NCBI GenBank assembly: GCA_964247385.1
Contig: CAXTUB010000013.1
Location: 18,689-82,688, forward strand
Reading direction: 5' to 3'
Source of the DNA: TMP-86 sp964247385
GTDB lineage: Bacteria > Pseudomonadota > Gammaproteobacteria > Steroidobacterales > Steroidobacteraceae
DNA length: 64,000 bases
The notes below the pieces were generated by a model. That model was not told where the DNA came from and searched no databases. It saw only the letters and a program-made list of their open reading frames with translations. This document shows, piece by piece, positions 60,915-64,000 of the stretch. The translations under genes were made by a program, and so were the position numbers. How positions within the stretch are numbered: position 1 is the stretch's first letter; each line of letters starts with the position of its first letter.

Positions 60915-62975
60915 TCACCGGTCCCCGGCGATCGTCACCTCTTCCGGTGCATTGACGAAGTAGCCTTGAATGAACTCGATGCCCAGCTGCCATAGCACCG
61001 CCATGGTATTGGCATCCTCGACGCGCTCTGCGATGGTTTCGATGTTGCGCTTCTTCGCGGCTTCCACCAAGCCCTTCACTTTTTGCTGCTGGCTGTGACT
61101 GGTGGACAAACCTTGCATCAGCGAGCCATCGATCTTGATGAAGCTCATGTCGACATCTTTCAATAGCTGCAGCGGATCGCGCCCCGTGCCGAAATGCTCG
61201 ATCGCAAAGCGGAAGCCCAGCTTCTTCAAACGTTGCGTGAAGTCCTTGGTCTGTTTGACATACTGGGTGCCGAGCTCCTCGGAGATCTGAACGCACAGGC
61301 GTTGGGGCTCGACCTTCAGCGCCTTGATCTGCGTGGCAAGCCACGCGGCGATGGTCTTATCTACCAACGTATCCTTGGATACGCGCACGAAAATGCACTC
61401 GGGTTTGCGGCTCGCGCAAAATGCCATCGAGGCGCCCATCACCCAACGGTCGATGTTTTTCATCAAATCGTTGCGTTCGGCGGCCGCGATGAACTCCGAC
61501 GGCAATACCTCATTGCTTTGCTCATCGAGCATGCGCACCAGCACGTCGAACATGCCCTTGTCCTCGCCGAGCAGACTCGCAATGGGTTGCTGCACCAAGC
61601 GAAAGCGGTTCTCCATCAAAGCGGACTTGATGTGCCGCACCCAAATCTTGTCGTAGGCCTGAACGCGCGAGTCGGTGTCCGACTTATCGACGCTGTACAT
61701 TTGATTGCCGCCGAGCTCGCGCCCGCGCAGGTTGGCGGCCACGGCATCGGCGATGGAAGCGGGGACATCGGGCGCCGCCGCGGACAGGAGCCCGAGGCCC
61801 ACGGTGGCTGTGACGGTGAGCGATTTCTTGTCGAAGCTGAAGGTGTGCTGTCGAATGCGGCCGACTACGCTTTCGGCCCACGCCTCGATGTCGCGCGAGT
61901 TGCCGCGCTCGAGCAGAATCATGAGGCCGTTGCCGGCGAAGCGGCCGCAAATATCGTTGGGCGTCAGTTGATCCCGGATGAGCTCGGCGAACTGCACCAT
62001 GAAGTCTTCGCTCGACACCACTCCAATCGCCGCCTGAATGTCCAAAAAGCGATCGGGCTTGACGAATGCGAATTGGCGCACGCCGCCCTTGACCGGCGTC
62101 GCGCAGCGCTCGCGCACGGCGGCGATCAAGTGACGCTGCTGCAGAAAGCCGGTGGATGGATCGTTCTTCACCGCATCGGCCAACGCGCCTTCGAGGTCAC
62201 GATCTTTTTTCTGCTGCGAAGGAACGCAAACTCGCACCGCCGGCTCGTTCTCGAAATCCGTGCGCTGCAACGTGATCTCGAGCGGCAGCGTCGAGCCGTC
62301 CGACAGTGTCGCCGCGACTTTGAGCGCGTGATCCGACCACTTGCCTTGCAGACTCGCCACCAGCGCGCCTTTCAACGCCACGTGACTTTCGTGCTCGAAC
62401 AAGTCCATGAGCGGCGTTCCGGTCAGCGCATCATCGCCCGAGTATCCGAACAGCTCGAGCCACGCCTTGTTGGCGTCGACGACAATCCCTTCCTGCACGT
62501 GCGTGATGGCGTCGGCCGAGCCCTCGAGGAACTGCTGCAGCTGCTCGCGGCTCTCGCGGGCCGACGAAACCGTGGTGTTGAGCGCGCGTTCGAGTCGATG
62601 AGCGCGCAGCTCACGGCTCGCAACGAACTGAAAGCGCGCGCGGTTTTCGAGCGTCACCACGTCCGCAGCGCCGAGCGCCATGGCTTCGGCGATGATGGGT
62701 TCATCGACTTGGCTGCGCGCGATGAGCACCGGCACGCCGGGAGCGCTCGAAGTTTTCGATTTCATGAGCGCCTGAAGATCGGTCGAGAGCTCCTCGATGA
62801 ACACGATGAGCATTTCGGGATTCAATTGCGTGAGCGCATCCGCCAAGTCGCGCGCATCGGGAAGCCAGGTGCAGTGAGCGGGATGGCCGGCTTTGCGCAG
62901 AAGACTATTGACGGCCTCGACGTGATCTTGAGATCGCGTCATGACGATCAGGGGGACCGCGCCGTCATTCACCAT
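60915..62975 (-). CDS. FimX-like REC-PAS-GGDEF-EAL protein, catalytically degenerate
   Basis: 686 residues from ATG 62975; an upstream ATG at 63053 adds 26 Arg-rich residues. Domains: REC-like (about 8-125) lacking a phosphoacceptor Asp (VFIEE), PAS (about 145-260), GGDEF (about 270-430) with AGNGL for GGDEF, and EAL (about 440-680). The EAL motif is DVL (FDVLVRM), the metal Asp pair is EH (AIEHFGTG), the LE pair is lost (CVQISEE), and KID, AER-E and IQGYF are kept. FimX of Pseudomonas/Xanthomonas has this architecture and binds c-di-GMP to control type IV pili. Pilus genes are not nearby. Confidence 0.85.
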   Translation of the reverse strand: MVNDGAVPLIVMTRSQDHVEAVNSLLRKAGHPAHCTWLPDARDLADALTQLNPEMLIVFIEELSTDLQALMKSKTSSAPGVPVLIARSQVDEPIIAEAMALGAADVVTLENRARFQFVASRELRAHRLERALNTTVSSARESREQLQQFLEGSADAITHVQEGIVVDANKAWLELFGYSGDDALTGTPLMDLFEHESHVALKGALVASLQGKWSDHALKVAATLSDGSTLPLEITLQRTDFENEPAVRVCVPSQQKKDRDLEGALADAVKNDPSTGFLQQRHLIAAVRERCATPVKGGVRQFAFVKPDRFLDIQAAIGVVSSEDFMVQFAELIRDQLTPNDICGRFAGNGLMILLERGNSRDIEAWAESVVGRIRQHTFSFDKKSLTVTATVGLGLLSAAAPDVPASIADAVAANLRGRELGGNQMYSVDKSDTDSRVQAYDKIWVRHIKSALMENRFRLVQQPIASLLGEDKGMFDVLVRMLDEQSNEVLPSEFIAAAERNDLMKNIDRWVMGASMAFCASRKPECIFVRVSKDTLVDKTIAAWLATQIKALKVEPQRLCVQISEELGTQYVKQTKDFTQRLKKLGFRFAIEHFGTGRDPLQLLKDVDMSFIKIDGSLMQGLSTSHSQQQKVKGLVEAAKKRNIETIAERVEDANTMAVLWQLGIEFIQGYFVNAPEEVTIAGDR

Positions 62976-63056
62976 GCGTTCATAGCGCCGAAGAGTCGAA
63001 ACAGCGCGCAGTGTAGCAACGCGGCGCGGCGCGGGCTGCTCACCCCGCGGCAAATG

Positions 63057-63068
63057 CGACGTACGTCG
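63057..63068. promoter_or_regulatory. Palindrome between FimX-like gene and efp
   Basis: CGACGTACGTCG is a perfect 12-bp palindrome in the divergent gap upstream of efp. A -10-like TATGAT at 63097 follows on the plus strand. It could be a regulator site; the palindrome may also be fortuitous in this GC-rich DNA. Confidence 0.3.
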
Positions 63069-63136
63069 TACTGACCACGCTTCGGCCGCGATTCGCTATG
63101 ATGTGCGTCCGCAAGGCCGCTAAAGTCTCCTCAGTC

Positions 63137-63706
63137 ATGGCGTCGTACAGCACCAACGAATTCAAAGCCGGGTTGAAAATTCTCATCGACGGCGATCCGT
63201 ACACCATCGTGGAAAACGAGATGGTCAAACCCGGCAAGGGCCAGGCGTTCAATCGAGTCCGCGTGCGCAACTTGAAGACCAACCGCACCATCGAGCGCAC
63301 GTGGAAGTCGGGCGATACGGTGGAAGCCGCCGATGTGGTCGATACCGACATGCAGTACTTGTACAGCGATGACAGCTTTTTTCATTTCATGGTGCCGGAC
63401 ACCTTCGAGCAAGTGGCCGCGCCCAAGTCCGCGGTGGGCGATGCGGCGCAGTGGCTGAAGGACGGCACGGTGTGCATCGTCACGCTATGGAACGGTGTAC
63501 CCCTGCAAGTCGTGCCGCCCGCACACATGGAGTTGAAGGTGGTCGAGACCGATCCTGGCGTGCGCGGCGATACCGCCACCGGCGGCTCCAAGCCCGCCAA
63601 GCTCGAGACCGGCGCCATGGTGCGCGTGCCGCTGTTCATCAATGAGGGCGAGGTGCTGCGCATTGATACCCGCACCGGCGAGTATTTGTCGCGCGGCAAG
63701 GGCTAA
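63137..63706 (+). CDS. efp: Elongation factor P
   Basis: 189 residues from ATG 63137 (MASYSTNEFKAGLK). The open frame has 13 more codons upstream. It rescues ribosomes stalled at polyproline. The tip loop VKPGKGQAF carries Lys34, the residue beta-lysylated by EpmA in E. coli-type EF-P. The three domains are complete, ending in TGEYLSRGKG. It is followed directly by the 117-bp tandem repeats, starting 7 bp after its stop. Confidence 0.97.
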   Translation: MASYSTNEFKAGLKILIDGDPYTIVENEMVKPGKGQAFNRVRVRNLKTNRTIERTWKSGDTVEAADVVDTDMQYLYSDDSFFHFMVPDTFEQVAAPKSAVGDAAQWLKDGTVCIVTLWNGVPLQVVPPAHMELKVVETDPGVRGDTATGGSKPAKLETGAMVRVPLFINEGEVLRIDTRTGEYLSRGKG

Positions 63707-63713
63707 TGCGCTC

Positions 63714-64000
63714 GCGCCGATGCGGGGTGTGGATCGTGTCAAACTTGATCGAGCGCGCTGCCGCGCTATGCGCGGGGCTGCTTACGCCGATTCGCGGTAC
63801 TGCGCTCGCACCGATGCGTGGCCTATCGTCGCGCCGATGCGGGGTGTGGATCGTGTCAAACTTGATCGAGCGCGCTGCCGCGCTATGCGCGGGGCTGCTT
63901 ACGCCGATTCGCGGTACTGCGCTCGCACCGATGCGTGGCCTATCGTCGCGCCGATGCGGGGTGTGGATCGTGTCAAACTTGATCGAGCGCGCTGCCGCGC
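63714..64000 (+). repeat. Exact 117-bp tandem repeat, cut by the window end
   Basis: Copy 1 is 63714-63830, copy 2 is 63831-63947, and copy 3 runs from 63948 to the edge (53 bp). All compared bases are identical. The unit holds a hairpin CCGCGC-TAT-GCGCGG (63761-63775) and an internal sub-repeat: TGCGCTCGC-R-CCGATGCG occurs at 63801 and, as the joint with the efp tail, at 63707. The unit length is a multiple of three; two plus frames and one minus frame stay open, but no known protein repeat is recognised. There is no other gene in this stretch. Confidence 0.9.

Noticed and set aside
61194..63074. 626-codon open frame on the plus strand opposite the FimX-like gene
   Set aside because: It is the antisense of a gene with clear REC/PAS/GGDEF/EAL domains; composition is Arg/His/Leu-rich without any family resemblance. 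Long antisense frames are expected in GC-rich DNA.
63720..64000. Repetitive protein encoded by the 117-bp repeats (open plus frames)
   Set aside because: Two plus frames and one minus frame are all open, so openness is not evidence; no ribosome binding site or known repeat family. Kept as a DNA repeat.
63714..64000. CRISPR array
   Set aside because: The copies abut directly with no variable spacers, and the unit is 117 bp; no cas genes are present.

Overview
The window reads as chromosomal DNA of a GC-rich gammaproteobacterium. Supporting evidence: a fused RlmKL methyltransferase, ParE/ParC, an Icd with its AceK kinase/phosphatase, a soluble SthA-type transhydrogenase, EF-P with the modifiable lysine 34, an agmatine/putrescine (Agu, Puu, Pot) gene set, a FimX-like four-domain protein, and exopolysaccharide genes of the XrtA/PEP-CTERM-locus type. 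Nevskiales, Steroidobacterales or Xanthomonadales relatives are the best guess, by inference only. There is no rRNA, tRNA, CRISPR array, insertion sequence or phage gene that I can support. Gene density is high, and no gene-free gap exceeds about 300 bp; the largest is the tandem-repeat tract at the right end.

Layout. 1-4.8 kb: edge of an exopolysaccharide export locus. ATPase, tyrosine autokinase and chain-length protein lie on the minus strand; outer-membrane export protein and beta-barrel protein are divergent on the plus strand. 4.8-10.8 kb: a run of small stress-type genes (RHH-like protein, hemerythrin, Ser/Gly lipoprotein, ferritin-like protein, two DUF2382 proteins, DUF1993, PNPOx-like general stress protein). 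By eye this left part is less GC-rich than the rest and looks accessory. 10.9-19.7 kb: HDOD protein, DUF2934 protein, topoisomerase IB, then a tight run of a degenerate ABC half-transporter, a degenerate CocE-like protein, a UdgX-type uracil-DNA glycosylase and a YdjM-like membrane protein. 19.8-24.8 kb: zwf-HAD-tal-pgm carbon operon. 24.8-26.1 kb: exported msrB-msrA.

26-42 kb is dominated by polyamine catabolism: PuuB-like oxidase, omega-amino-acid transaminase, PuuR-like repressor with a convincing operator, AguB, PuuD, PuuA and a PotFGHI uptake system. RlmKL, an EAL-like protein and a queuosine-precursor transporter are interspersed. AguA follows at 48.7 kb. Together these would import putrescine or make it from agmatine and route it through gamma-glutamylation toward GABA; PuuC (aldehyde dehydrogenase) is not in the window. 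43-48.5 kb: HDOD-sthA, then aceK and icd on the opposite strand, an NADPH/TCA branch-point group. 50-56.6 kb: a large lipoprotein, a TonB-dependent receptor and a PlpD-type patatin autotransporter. 56.7-63.7 kb: parE, parC, FimX-like protein and efp. The last 287 bp are an exact 117-bp tandem repeat that continues past the window edge.

The most unusual observations are the two consecutive pseudoenzyme-like genes at 13.6-17.8 kb (ABC protein without a usable Walker A; CocE-fold protein with all three triad positions replaced), the perfect 117-bp tandem repeat next to efp, two EAL-family proteins with substituted catalytic residues, and the PuuR-type operator.
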